Origin: Rariglobus sp041662485
GTDB lineage: Bacteria; Verrucomicrobiota; Verrucomicrobiia; Opitutales; Opitutaceae
Direction of reading: 5' to 3'
Length of the DNA stretch: 64,000 nucleotides
NCBI GenBank assembly: GCA_041662485.1
Contig: JBAZSJ010000012.1
Location: forward strand, 49,098 to 113,097
The notes beneath the pieces were generated by a model. It was not told the origin of the DNA, made no database searches, and saw only the letters and a program-made list of their open reading frames with translations. Made by a program: the position numbers and the translations under genes. This document shows, piece by piece, positions 15,314 to 23,497 of this stretch (its first letter is position 1; every line of letters begins with the position of its first letter).

Positions 15314-18055
15314 ATGGCCGAGATCACCAAGAGCTACGAACCGAAGGACGTTGAAGACAAGTGGTATGCCGCCTGGCAGGAGGCGAAGTGCTTCGCCGGG
15401 CACGCCGCGCCCGGACAGGAGACCTATACCATCGTCATTCCGCCGCCGAATGTCACCGGCATCCTGCACATGGGCCATGTGCTCAACAACACTCTCCAGG
15501 ACGTCCTCATCCGTCGCGCCCGCCTCGAAGGCAAGGCCGCCTGCTGGATTCCCGGCACCGACCACGCCGGCATCGCCACGCAGACGATGGTGGAAAAACA
15601 CCTCAAGAAAACCGAGGGCAAGGGCCGTCGCGACCTCGGACGCGAAGAATTTCTCAAGCGCGTCTGGACGTGGCGCGACGAGAAGGGCGACCACATCCTC
15701 AAGCAGCTTCGCCAGCTCGGCTGCTCGTGCGACTGGGACCGTACGGCCTTCACCATGGACGCGGATTACAGCCGCGCCGTGCTCACGTCGTTCATCAAGC
15801 TCTTTGACGGCGGCCACATTTACCGGGGCAAGCGCATGGTCAACTGGTGCCCCGCCTCGCTGACCGCGCTCTCCGACGAGGAAGTCGAGATGCGCCCGAC
15901 GAAAGGCTTTATCTACAAGCTCCGTTACGAGTTGGTCGAACCCTCGGGTGAACTTACGCACCTCACCGTCGAGACGACGCGCCCCGAGACGATTCCCGCC
16001 GACGTTGCCCTCGCGGTCCATCCCGACGACGAACGCTACAAACACCTCATCGGGAAATCCGTCTGGCGCCCCCTCGGCGAACGCGCGCCTCTGCCCATCG
16101 TCGGCGATATTGCCGTCGATCCCGTCTTCGCCGCCGGTGTGCTCAAGGTCACGCCCGCGCACGACAAGGTCGATTTCGAGATCGGCCAGCGCCACAAACT
16201 TCCGGTCATCGATCTGCTCAACGCCGACGCGACCCTCAACGCCCTCGCCGGCCCCGAACTCGCCGGCATGGAGCGTTTCGCCGCCCGCAAAAAGTCAGCC
16301 GAACTCCTCCGCGAGTCCGGTTCGCTCATCGAGGAAAAGCCCTACGAAAACAACGTCGGCTATTCGCAGCGCGCCGGCGTGCCCATCGAGCCGCGTCTCA
16401 CGCAGCAGTGGTGGCTCCGTTATCCTCGTGTCGAAGAGGCCAAGCAGGTCGTGCGCGACGGCCTTATCCAGATGCACCCCGAGCGCTGGTCGAAGGTTTA
16501 CCTGAACTGGCTCGAAAACATCCAGGACTGGTGCATCAGCCGCCAGCTCTGGTGGGGCCACCGCATCCCCGTGTGGTATGCCAAGGGCATCGACCGCGAG
16601 AAACTCACCGAGGCCGATCTCCGCGATCCGAAGAAAATCCACGTTTCCCTCGCCGGCCCCGCCGATCCGGAAAACTGGGATCAGGAAGACGACGTGCTCG
16701 ACACGTGGGCTTCGTCGTGGCTCTGGCCGTTCGGCACGCTCGGCTGGCCTGATGCAGAAAGCCAGGCGAAGGCCAACTTCGATGCGTTTTACCCCACGAC
16801 CACGCTCGCGACGGGCGCGGACATCATCTTCTTCTGGGTCGCCCGCATGATCATGGCCGGCCTCGAATTCGCCCGCCCCGGCGCGCCCGTGGAGCAGCGC
16901 ATTCCGTTCAAGCACGTTTATTTCAACGGCATCGTCCGCGACAAGCAGGGCCGAAAGATGTCGAAGACCCTCGGCAACTCGCCCGACCCGCTCGATCTCA
17001 TCACCGCCTACGGCGCCGACGGCCTGCGCTTCGGCCTGCTCCAGATCGCGCCACTTGGCCAGGACGTGAAGTTCGACGAGTCCCGCGTCGAGGCCGGCAA
17101 ACATTTCTGCAACAAACTATGGAACGCCTGCCGCTTCCGCCAGATGAGCGGCGAGATGGCCGACAACTCCTCGCTTGGAGCCGTCCTCGGCCGCATCGAT
17201 CCGGCCCACCTCGACGATGACGACCACGCGTTGCTCGGAGCGCTGCTCGACACCATGAGCACGCTCGAAAAGAGCTTCGCCGGGTTCGAATTCGCCGGGG
17301 CGACGCAGCGGTTATATTCGTTTTTCTGGAACGACTTTTGCGACTGGTATGTGGAGGTTGCCAAGGCCCGCCTTCAGGAGCCGGCCGCCAAGGCCCACGT
17401 GCTCGCGGTGCAGGATCTCGTCATCCGCGAGTTCCTGCTCATGTTCGAGCCGTTTGCGCCCTTCATCACGGAAGAGCTGTGGCATCTGCTCGGCTACGAC
17501 GCGGAAAAATCCTTCGTCCAAGAAACGCGCATCGAGACCGCCGCCGGACTGGTTGCGTTGTTTGCGAAGCGCGGCGTGACGGTTGACGCCGCCGCGACGG
17601 GACGCGTGGAGCAGTTGAAACAATTCAGCACGCTCGCCCGCGAACTCAAAGCCGACCAATCCGTGGCGCAGAAACGCGACGTGAAATTCTTCGCGCTCGC
17701 CGGGCAACCCGAGTGGCTCGCGCTGGAGAAAAACCTCAGCAAGCTCGCCCGCCTCGTCGGCGCGGCGGAAATCTCCCGCACGACCGAGAAACTGTCTCTG
17801 CCCGCGACGGTGACGTCGCTCGGCACGCTGTTCCTCGACACGGGCGTGAAGGTTGACCCCGCCGCCGAGCGAGCCCGCTTGACCAAGGAAATCCAGGCGC
17901 TCAACAAGCACATCACCGGCACCGAGGCCCGCCTTTCCAACGAAGCTTTCACCAGTAAAGCCCCGCCCGCCGTCCTCGAGGGCGCGCGCAAACAGCTCGC
18001 CGATCAGCAGGCCAAGCGCGCCGAGCTCGAACGCCTGCTCGCCGCTGTGAAGTGA
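15314..18055 (+). CDS. valS: Valyl-tRNA synthetase
   Basis: Class I aminoacyl-tRNA synthetase charging tRNA-Val. HIGH-type motif in PPNVTGILHMGHVLNN (residues about 38-53), KMSK in RKMSKTLGNSPDPLD, editing-domain stretch VETTRPETIPADVALAVHP, anticodon-binding domain and a C-terminal coiled coil (about 845-913, KEIQALNKHITGTEARL). 913 residues. ATG 15314 (MAEITKSYEPKDVEDKW) is chosen because the family starts just before the KxYxPxxVEDxWY block; an upstream start 48 bases earlier in frame has no support. Confidence 0.97.
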   Translation: MAEITKSYEPKDVEDKWYAAWQEAKCFAGHAAPGQETYTIVIPPPNVTGILHMGHVLNNTLQDVLIRRARLEGKAACWIPGTDHAGIATQTMVEKHLKKTEGKGRRDLGREEFLKRVWTWRDEKGDHILKQLRQLGCSCDWDRTAFTMDADYSRAVLTSFIKLFDGGHIYRGKRMVNWCPASLTALSDEEVEMRPTKGFIYKLRYELVEPSGELTHLTVETTRPETIPADVALAVHPDDERYKHLIGKSVWRPLGERAPLPIVGDIAVDPVFAAGVLKVTPAHDKVDFEIGQRHKLPVIDLLNADATLNALAGPELAGMERFAARKKSAELLRESGSLIEEKPYENNVGYSQRAGVPIEPRLTQQWWLRYPRVEEAKQVVRDGLIQMHPERWSKVYLNWLENIQDWCISRQLWWGHRIPVWYAKGIDREKLTEADLRDPKKIHVSLAGPADPENWDQEDDVLDTWASSWLWPFGTLGWPDAESQAKANFDAFYPTTTLATGADIIFFWVARMIMAGLEFARPGAPVEQRIPFKHVYFNGIVRDKQGRKMSKTLGNSPDPLDLITAYGADGLRFGLLQIAPLGQDVKFDESRVEAGKHFCNKLWNACRFRQMSGEMADNSSLGAVLGRIDPAHLDDDDHALLGALLDTMSTLEKSFAGFEFAGATQRLYSFFWNDFCDWYVEVAKARLQEPAAKAHVLAVQDLVIREFLLMFEPFAPFITEELWHLLGYDAEKSFVQETRIETAAGLVALFAKRGVTVDAAATGRVEQLKQFSTLARELKADQSVAQKRDVKFFALAGQPEWLALEKNLSKLARLVGAAEISRTTEKLSLPATVTSLGTLFLDTGVKVDPAAERARLTKEIQALNKHITGTEARLSNEAFTSKAPPAVLEGARKQLADQQAKRAELERLLAAVK

Positions 18056-18104
18056 TTTGAAGCAAACTTCGCAGGTAGTTTGCCCCGGCTTGGGGCGGGA
18101 TTGT

Positions 18105-18178
18105 GTAGGAGCCCATTTATGGGCGATGGCTTGGGCGAAAACCAAAGGTCCGCGAATCGCCCGTAAACGGGCTCCTAC
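18105..18178. repeat. Palindromic repeat, GTAGGAGCCC type
   Basis: Arms GTAGGAGCCCATTTATGGGC (18105 on) and GCCCGTAAACGGGCTCCTAC (to 18178). The outer GTAGGAGC/GCTCCTAC is shared with the GTAGGAGCCTGC copies but the inner hairpin differs (CCCATTTATGGG). Lies between valS and cysH. Confidence 0.88.
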
Positions 18179-18339
18179 GTCTGACGGCCCAGCGGTCCGT
18201 CCCTACCTAAAAGCCACGAACCTCTCTTTTGTCCTTAAATTATATGGGAATTTAACCATCATTTGGTGAATGGGTTAAGATTATTCTAGTGGCTAATCTT
18301 TACTTAGGACATGAAGTAAGTATTGGTTATGCCACTTTC

Positions 18340-19059
18340 ATGAACGCCGTCGCCGAGAAGTCATTGCCGAGCACTTTGGATTTGGAAAAGGCCTCGGCTC
18401 AGGAGCGGGTGAAGTGGGCGGTGGATCAGTTTGGCGACGGCCTCGTGCTGACGACCAGTTTTGGGATTCAGTCGGCGGTCATGTTGCATCTCGTGACGCG
18501 GATCGCGCCCAAGACTCCGGTGATCTTTGTCGATACGGGTTACCTTTTCCCAGAAACCTACCGCTTCGCGAAGGAACTCACGGAAAAACTTTCGCTCAAT
18601 CTGAAGACTTACGTCCCCGCGCACACCGCCGCCCAACAGGAGGCGCTTTATGGCAAGCAGTGGGAGCAGGGCATCGACGGGCTGAAACGCTACAACCATC
18701 TCAACAAGATCGAGCCGATGGACCGCGCCGTGCGCGAACTGAAGGCCACCGCCTGGCTCGCCGGGCTGCGCCGGTCGCAGGCGAGCACGCGCGAGGCTCT
18801 TCCCGTGGTGCAGCGCCAGAACAAGATCACCAAGGTCCACCCGATCATCGATTGGGACAACCGCACGATTCATCGCTACCTCACCGAGCACGGGCTGAAC
18901 TACCATCCTCTTTGGGAGGAAGGCTACGTCTCCGTGGGCGACTGGCACAGCACGTCTAAGCTCGAAGTCGGCATGTCCGAGGAGCAGACGCGTTTTGGCG
19001 GCGTGAAGCGCGAGTGCGGCCTGCACGAGAGCAGCGGCCGCGTGGATTTCCAGATTTGA
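18340..19059 (+). CDS. cysH: Phosphoadenylyl-sulfate (or adenylyl-sulfate) reductase
   Basis: Reduces activated sulfate to sulfite in assimilatory cysteine synthesis. Seen: PP-loop region LTTSFGIQSAVMLHL, VDTGYLFPETYRF, the GLRRSQASTRE block and the terminal catalytic ECGLH. The paired cysteines that hold a 4Fe-4S cluster in APS-type enzymes are not visible, which points to the PAPS-using type. ATG 18340 (MNAVAEKSLPS) gives 239 residues; a GTG at 18289 in frame is possible. The 100 bases upstream are AT-rich and probably hold the promoter. No other cys genes are adjacent. Confidence 0.92.
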   Translation: MNAVAEKSLPSTLDLEKASAQERVKWAVDQFGDGLVLTTSFGIQSAVMLHLVTRIAPKTPVIFVDTGYLFPETYRFAKELTEKLSLNLKTYVPAHTAAQQEALYGKQWEQGIDGLKRYNHLNKIEPMDRAVRELKATAWLAGLRRSQASTREALPVVQRQNKITKVHPIIDWDNRTIHRYLTEHGLNYHPLWEEGYVSVGDWHSTSKLEVGMSEEQTRFGGVKRECGLHESSGRVDFQI

Positions 19060-19077
19060 GTGGGAGAGGATTGTCCC

Positions 19078-19142
19078 GTAGGAGCGCATTTATGCGCGAT
19101 AGACGTCTGCGGGCCACCGCATCGCGCATAAATGCGTCTTAC
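19078..19142. repeat. Palindromic repeat, GTAGGAGCGC type
   Basis: Arms GTAGGAGCGCATTTATGCGC (19078 on) and GCGCATAAATGCGTCTTAC (to 19142). The right end is diverged (GTCTTAC for GCTCCTAC). It overlaps the stop codon of the next minus-strand gene. Confidence 0.85.
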
Positions 19143-19399
19143 TTCCCAACCAATCCTGCCCGCCGTTGTTCATAGGCGCGTTTCACGCACAGCACGATGG
19201 CGATGCCCGGAGCCCAGAGCGTGAAATAAAACCCGAGCGTCTTCGCCCCCTTCAGGGCGAGTCTGTCCAACGGAAAATCGGCTCCCGTCACCCATCCGAA
19301 CAGGGGGAACGCGACTGCGCCGAACACCGCTCCCAGGGAGGCGATCATGGCGGTGATGACGAGAAAGTAGAGCGACCAGTGCAGTCGGGAAAGATTCAT
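19139..19399 (-). CDS. Small two-helix membrane protein, unknown
   Basis: 86 residues from ATG 19399 (MNLSRLHWSLYFLV). Two hydrophobic helices (about 8-34 and 52-72) and a basic tail (VKRAYEQRRAGLVGK). The stop codon lies inside the palindromic repeat at 19078-19142, so the last residues may have been shaped by the repeat. Divergent from tatC with about 100 bases between. No family recognised. Confidence 0.6.
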   Translation of the reverse strand: MNLSRLHWSLYFLVITAMIASLGAVFGAVAFPLFGWVTGADFPLDRLALKGAKTLGFYFTLWAPGIAIVLCVKRAYEQRRAGLVGK

Positions 19400-19501
19400 G
19401 AAAAACGGAGGCGGGCAGTCTAGGCTTCGCGACTTCCGGCGGGCAACGAACTTCCCCGCTTGCTGGATCGCCTTTCCCTCTGCTGAATCCTGCGCCAGAC
19501 C

Positions 19502-20500
19502 ATGGCCCTTACCGACCAAGACGACTCACCCGAGACCGATGTCTCGTCCCAGAAAAGCTTCTGGGCTCACCTCGACGACCTGCGCTCGGCGCTGGTCAAA
19601 TCGGCGATGGCGGTGGGCGTGGGCCTCGTGTTGTGCCTGTTCATGGGAGACCGGCTGGTGTCGCTTTTGGAGTATCCGTTGCATCGCATGGACATGTTTG
19701 AGAAGCCTCACCCCTCGGTGGCTTTCCAGATCGGCGACACGAAGCTCGGTCCGTATCCGGTTTCGGTGGAGAAGTTCCCCGGACTGCCGGAGGGCAAGGA
19801 GCCTCATGTGCTTTTTCACGTTGGCACGGCGGTGGTCAACGGCCAGCAGGTCGTCACGCTCACCCCCGATCCGGTCGCGCCGTCCGCCGCCGACAGCGTG
19901 CGGGTGAAGTTGCACAACTTCAGTCCCACGGAGGCGTTTTTCGTGGCGTTTCACGTCGCCATTTACGGCGGGCTGGTGATCTCGTCGCCGTTCTGGGTGT
20001 TTTTCATGGGGCAGTTTATTTTGCCCGCGTTGCACATCCGGGAAAAACGCGCGCTCGGCACATGGCTGTGCTGGGGCACGGCGCTGTTTCTCACGGGGGT
20101 GCTGCTCACCTATTTCCTGCTGCTGCCGGTGGCGCTGCGAGCGTCCATCGAATATTCGCAGATGATGGGCTTCGAGGCCTACGACTGGAAGGCGGATGAC
20201 TACATCAGCTTCGTGACGAAGTTCATCTTCGGCATGGGTCTCGGGTTTCAACTTCCCGTGATCGTGCTGTTGCTGGTGAAGATGGGCCTCCTCACGCATC
20301 ATCAGTTGGGGCGCTACCGCCGTCATGTGCTCGTGCTGTGCCTCATCCTCGGCGCGGTTCTGACGACGCCCGAGGTCATCACGCAGGTGGCGATGGCGGT
20401 GCCGCTCTACCTGCTCTACGAGATTTCCATCGGGATCGCGTGGTATTGGGACTGGAAGAAGCGCAAGGCCGCCCGGCTGGCGGGCGAGAGCGAGCCCTGA
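19502..20500 (+). CDS. tatC: TatC, Sec-independent protein translocase, with enlarged first periplasmic loop
   Basis: Core of the twin-arginine translocase; recognises RR signal peptides of folded proteins. Seen: N-terminal FWAHLDDLRSALVKS (the HLxELR region), FILPALHIREKRALG, FIFGMGLGFQLPVIVLLLV and the six-helix pattern. 332 residues against about 250 usual: the extra 65-80 residues lie after helix 1 (about 60-135, rich in Pro/Val/Asp) and form an enlarged first periplasmic loop before NFSPTEAFFVAFHV. ATG 19502 gives a short acidic start. tatA/B are not in the window. Confidence 0.94.
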   Translation: MALTDQDDSPETDVSSQKSFWAHLDDLRSALVKSAMAVGVGLVLCLFMGDRLVSLLEYPLHRMDMFEKPHPSVAFQIGDTKLGPYPVSVEKFPGLPEGKEPHVLFHVGTAVVNGQQVVTLTPDPVAPSAADSVRVKLHNFSPTEAFFVAFHVAIYGGLVISSPFWVFFMGQFILPALHIREKRALGTWLCWGTALFLTGVLLTYFLLLPVALRASIEYSQMMGFEAYDWKADDYISFVTKFIFGMGLGFQLPVIVLLLVKMGLLTHHQLGRYRRHVLVLCLILGAVLTTPEVITQVAMAVPLYLLYEISIGIAWYWDWKKRKAARLAGESEP

Positions 20501-20614
20501 GCGTTGGGTGAGGGGTGGGGGTCTGATAGGGTAAGGACCCAAGCGTCTGTGCCGACAGCCTTCTTGGCCCCGTTCCTCCCGAGCGCACGCGTGCGCAAGG
20601 CGAAAGTCACCCCG

Positions 20615-20645
20615 ATTCAAAGTAACCTATTAGGTTACTTTGAAT
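20615..20645. repeat. AAAGTAACC palindrome, extended copy 2
   Basis: 31-base perfect palindrome around one central T: arms ATTCAAAGTAACCTA / TAGGTTACTTTGAAT. The outer ATT/AAT bases are specific to this copy. First of four copies in 780 bases. Confidence 0.92.
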
Positions 20646-20719
20646 TGGCCCGGAGGAGCCGGAGTCGGCGGCGAGAGCGGCGGTTAATGGGTGAGGGCGG
20701 GTGGCGCGCGAGTTCTGGT

Positions 20720-20731
20720 AAAAGCATGCAG
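20720..20731. promoter_or_regulatory. AAAAGCATGCAG motif upstream of HTH gene
   Basis: 12-base motif 43 bases before the ATG of the HTH gene at 20775. The same 12 bases occur 38 bases before the other HTH gene (30978) and once more just after it. Possible shared operator or promoter element; inference only. Confidence 0.4.
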
Positions 20732-20748
20732 TGTCGGCTTGCCGGGTG

Positions 20749-20773
20749 CAAAGTAACCTATTGGGTTACTTTG
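20749..20773. repeat. AAAGTAACC palindrome, copy 3, at the HTH gene start
   Basis: Arms CAAAGTAACC / GGTTACTTTG with centre TATTG. It ends one base before the ATG at 20775 and therefore occupies the ribosome-binding region of the HTH gene, the same placement as the copy before kdpA. Confidence 0.92.
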
Positions 20774-20774
20774 T

Positions 20775-21131
20775 ATGATTCCGATGCACCCTCGATTGAA
20801 GCTGTGGATGGAGCTGGGCGGCTTGTTGGCGGAGGCGGCCGAGGGCGGCGCGAAACAGGTGAAGAAGTCGCTGACACGTCGGCGAAAGGGGACGTTTCGC
20901 ACGCGACGACCGGGGGTGGATACGCCGTTGTGGAACGCGTGTGCTGCTTTGCTGCGTGACGAGCTGAAGCCGCGCGGATCGAAGGTTCGGCTGGCGCGGT
21001 ATCTGGACATCCCGAAGCAGCGGCTCAGCGATTTCTTGAAAAACGGCAGCCGGATGCCCGAGGCCGAGACGCTGCTGCAAATTCTGAACTGGCTGGCGCA
21101 AAAACAAGCCGGGCGGGATATCGCGCTTTGA
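20775..21131 (+). CDS. Small HTH DNA-binding protein inside a palindrome cluster
   Basis: 118 residues. A basic N-terminal half (KQVKKSLTRRRKGTFRTRR) and a Cro/CI-like helix-turn-helix at about 75-108 (KVRLARYLDIPKQRLSDFLK, then MPEAETLLQILNWL). Probable transcriptional regulator or repeat-binding protein. The start ATG is one base after a 25-base palindrome, and copies of the same palindrome lie 130 bases upstream, 75 bases downstream and 240 bases downstream. Autoregulation through these sites is a reasonable inference. No neighbour suggests a target pathway. Confidence 0.75.
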   Translation: MIPMHPRLKLWMELGGLLAEAAEGGAKQVKKSLTRRRKGTFRTRRPGVDTPLWNACAALLRDELKPRGSKVRLARYLDIPKQRLSDFLKNGSRMPEAETLLQILNWLAQKQAGRDIAL

Positions 21132-21200
21132 GCGGCGGATCGAGGCGGGCGGAGCGGACGACGGCGGGTGTCGCCGTGTCTCGACATGTATGACCTCCCC

Positions 21201-21239
21201 CCAAGGGCAAAGTAACCTATTGGGTTACTTTGCCCTTGG
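21201..21239. repeat. AAAGTAACC palindrome, extended copy 4
   Basis: 39 bases with 17-base perfect arms: CCAAGGGCAAAGTAACC pairs with GGTTACTTTGCCCTTGG, 5-base centre TATTG. The outer CCAAGGG/CCCTTGG pairing is unique to this copy. Confidence 0.92.
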
Positions 21240-21370
21240 AGGGCGTGTTCAGGTGAAGCGGTGGGCGGGACGGGGGACGATTTTTTGACGAGGCAGGACT
21301 CGCCCCCGGTCAGCGCGAGGCGGTCGAGGTTTTTATGGATGAAGAATACGGGCGCCAAATGTCTCCAAGC

Positions 21371-21395
21371 GAAAGTAACCTATTGGGTTACTTTG
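21371..21395. repeat. AAAGTAACC palindrome, copy 5
   Basis: GAAAGTAACC / GGTTACTTTG with centre TATTG; the outermost pair is G-G and does not match. About 105 bases before the prfB start. Confidence 0.9.
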
Positions 21396-21500
21396 TCTGA
21401 TTGCCCGACGGAGTATCGGGCGGTTTCGAGGGAGCGGTTTGGGGCAAGGGTTTTTCCTGCTTGCGCCGGTCGCTCCGCGTTGCGGTCATGACCCTTTCAC

Positions 21501-22647
21501 ATGATCGCTCCAGAAACTTTTTCCCACATCGAGAACATCAAAAGGCGCGCCGGGCACCTATGGAGGTTTCTTTGACTGCGATCAAAAGCAGCGTGAAATA
21601 GAGGCTCTGGACGCCCAGATGGGCGACCCCACGTTCTGGGACAACAATGAGCGCGCCCAGAAACACATCGCCAAGGTCAACACCCTGAAGCGCGCCGTCC
21701 TCCCGGTCGTCGCCTTCAAGAAGCGCGTCGACGACCTCGACGTGATGATCGAGCTCATCGAGGCAGGAAGCCCCGAGGAGCAGGAGGAATACTCCAAGGA
21801 ACTCACCACGCAGGTTGAGGCGATGATCCCCGAGCTGGACGCGATCGAGATCGGGGCGTTCCTCACGGGCCAGTTCGACCGCAACAACGCCATCTTCTCC
21901 ATCCAGGCCGGCGCGGGCGGCACCGAGTCGAACGACTGGGCCGACCTCCTTTTCCGCATGTATTCCCGCTGGGCCGAGCGCCGCGGGTTCACGACCGAAC
22001 TCATGGACGTGCAGCCCGGCGACACCGCCGGCATCGCCAAGGCCACCATCCTCATCAAGGGCGAGAACGCCTACGGCTACTGCAAGGCCGAGCGCGGCGT
22101 CCATCGCCTCGTGCGCATCAGCCCGTTCGATTCCAACGCGCGCCGCCACACCTCGTTTTGCGCGGTGGACGTGGTCGCCGAGGTCACCGACGAGATCAAA
22201 ATCGAGATTCCCGAGGACGAGTTGCGCATCGACGTTTACCGTTCCTCCGGCAAGGGCGGTCAGGGCGTCAACACCACCGACTCCGCCGTGCGCATCACGC
22301 ACATCCCGACGGGCACCGTGGTCGTCTGCCAAAACGAGCGCTCCCAGATCAAAAACAAGGCCGCCGCCCTGAACGTGCTGAAGGCCCGCCTCTACGAAAA
22401 GAAGCAGGACGAGCAGCGCGCCGAGATGGACAAGTTCTACGGGGACAAGGGCGAGATCGGCTTCGGCGCGCAGATCCGCAGCTACGTGCTCCAGCCCTAT
22501 CAGATGGTGAAGGACCTGCGCACCGGCGTTTCCACGAGCGACACGCAGGGCGTGCTCGACGGCGACATCGACCGCTTCATCACCGCCTGGCTTCGCGCCG
22601 GCTGTCCGCGCCACCGCAACAAGGACATCCAGATCGACGACGAGTAA
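21501..22647 (+). CDS. prfB: Peptide chain release factor 2, expressed by programmed +1 frameshift
   Basis: RF2 ends translation at UGA and UAA. The zero frame starts ATG 21501 (MIAPETFSHIENIKRRAGHL...) and stops after 24 codons at TGA 21573-21575. Reading CTT, skipping one T and continuing with GAC at 21574 joins the 357-codon main frame (DCDQKQREIEALDAQMGDP). The site TGGAGG TTT CTT TGA C is the classical RF2 autoregulation signal. The main frame has the anticodon-like SPF motif (RISPFDSNARRHTSF) and the catalytic GGQ (SGKGGQGVNTTDSAVRITH). Total about 381 residues. Convergent with the next gene, 3 bases apart. Confidence 0.95.
21561..21576 (+). promoter_or_regulatory. RF2 programmed +1 frameshift site
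   Basis: TGGAGGTTTCTTTGAC: an internal Shine-Dalgarno-like GGAGG, 3 bases, the slippery CTT, the in-frame TGA and a following C. This is the known arrangement by which low RF2 lets the ribosome slip +1 and make more RF2. Confidence 0.95.
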
Positions 22648-22650
22648 GGG

Positions 22651-23370
22651 CTACTTCGCCGACGCCCGCGCCGTCTCCAGCCAGGTTTTTACCGTCGGCC
22701 AGGTGACGGCGAGGCTGCCCTCGGGGCTGGGGTGGGTGCCGTCGGGGATATACCACTTGAATTTACCAAGATCGGTTGCCTTGAGTTTCTTCCACTCAAC
22801 GGAGTGGTCGAGCAGGGGCAGGCCCTGTTCGCGGGCAAATTTACGGTAGTTGTCGTTATACTGCTCCAGATCGGGGCGGACGGACAGGCTGCGGTTTCCA
22901 TTGGGCGCATCCCAGCCGACGTTCATTATCTGCAGCACGATGACCGTGCCGGGATTTTGGGCGCGAATGCCCTCGACGATCCGGGCGAGGTTGGAGGCTC
23001 CGCGCTCGACCGGCATCTTGAATTTCTCGTGGGCGTCGTTGTAGGAAAACTCCACGAAGACCAGATCGGGATGGAGATCGAGCACCTTGGATTTCAGGTT
23101 TTTGAGGCCCCAGTCGGAGTTTTGCCCGGGGCCGCCGCTGTTGATGAATTTCACCTTTCCCGGATACTGTTCATCGAACCATTTCTTGGTGGCGACGGTC
23201 CACTGGCCGCCGTGGGTGAGGCTCGTGCCATAGACGACGACCGTCTGGGTTTTGCCGGCTTCAAGATTGCGGAACATGGCGGTGGACGAGGGAGGGGTGC
23301 TGGCGGAAGTGAGTGTCGGCAGGCAGGAGAGCAAAAGGCCGAGCGCGACGCAAAGGGGAGGGTGTTTCAT
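22651..23370 (-). CDS. Secreted SGNH/GDSL-family hydrolase
   Basis: 239 residues with a signal peptide (MKHPPLCVALGLLLSCLPTL, cleavage near SAS). SGNH blocks: I as VVYGTSLTHGG (Ser in GTS), II around NSGGPGQNSDWG, III as EFSYNDAHEKF (Asn), V as PDGTHPSPEG (Asp and His). Predicted esterase, acting in the periplasm or outside, probably on acetylated carbohydrate. ATG 23370 is chosen because it begins the signal peptide; an earlier start in frame would bury it. Divergent from the next gene. Confidence 0.9.
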   Translation of the reverse strand: MKHPPLCVALGLLLSCLPTLTSASTPPSSTAMFRNLEAGKTQTVVVYGTSLTHGGQWTVATKKWFDEQYPGKVKFINSGGPGQNSDWGLKNLKSKVLDLHPDLVFVEFSYNDAHEKFKMPVERGASNLARIVEGIRAQNPGTVIVLQIMNVGWDAPNGNRSLSVRPDLEQYNDNYRKFAREQGLPLLDHSVEWKKLKATDLGKFKWYIPDGTHPSPEGSLAVTWPTVKTWLETARASAK

Positions 23371-23497
23371 GAGGCCGGCGGGATTGAACGGTTGAGCATG
23401 GGCAGATTGCCGCGCCGCGCAACCATGTCCGCTTGCTGGGAAAAGATGCGAGTGCTTTGACATCTGCGCTCCGGTCTTTGTCTTCTGTTTACTGTTT

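Larger units (their letters stand above)
21132..21500. other. Non-coding gap with two AAAGTAACC palindromes
   Basis: 369 bases between the HTH gene and prfB. It holds the extended palindrome at 21201-21239 and the copy at 21371-21395. No convincing gene; the sequence between the palindromes has no recognisable feature. The prfB promoter probably lies in the last 100 bases but no clear -35/-10 pair was picked out. Confidence 0.6.

Noticed and set aside
12337..15354. Very long open frame (about 1000 codons) on the plus strand opposite glnD
   Set aside because: Composition is the mirror of GC-rich codon use (Asp/Glu/Gly/Val rich, no domain); glnD on the other strand has clear catalytic motifs.
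20504..20959. Open frame overlapping the palindrome cluster before the HTH gene
   Set aside because: It reads through palindromes and has no domain; the HTH frame starting at 20775 is better supported.
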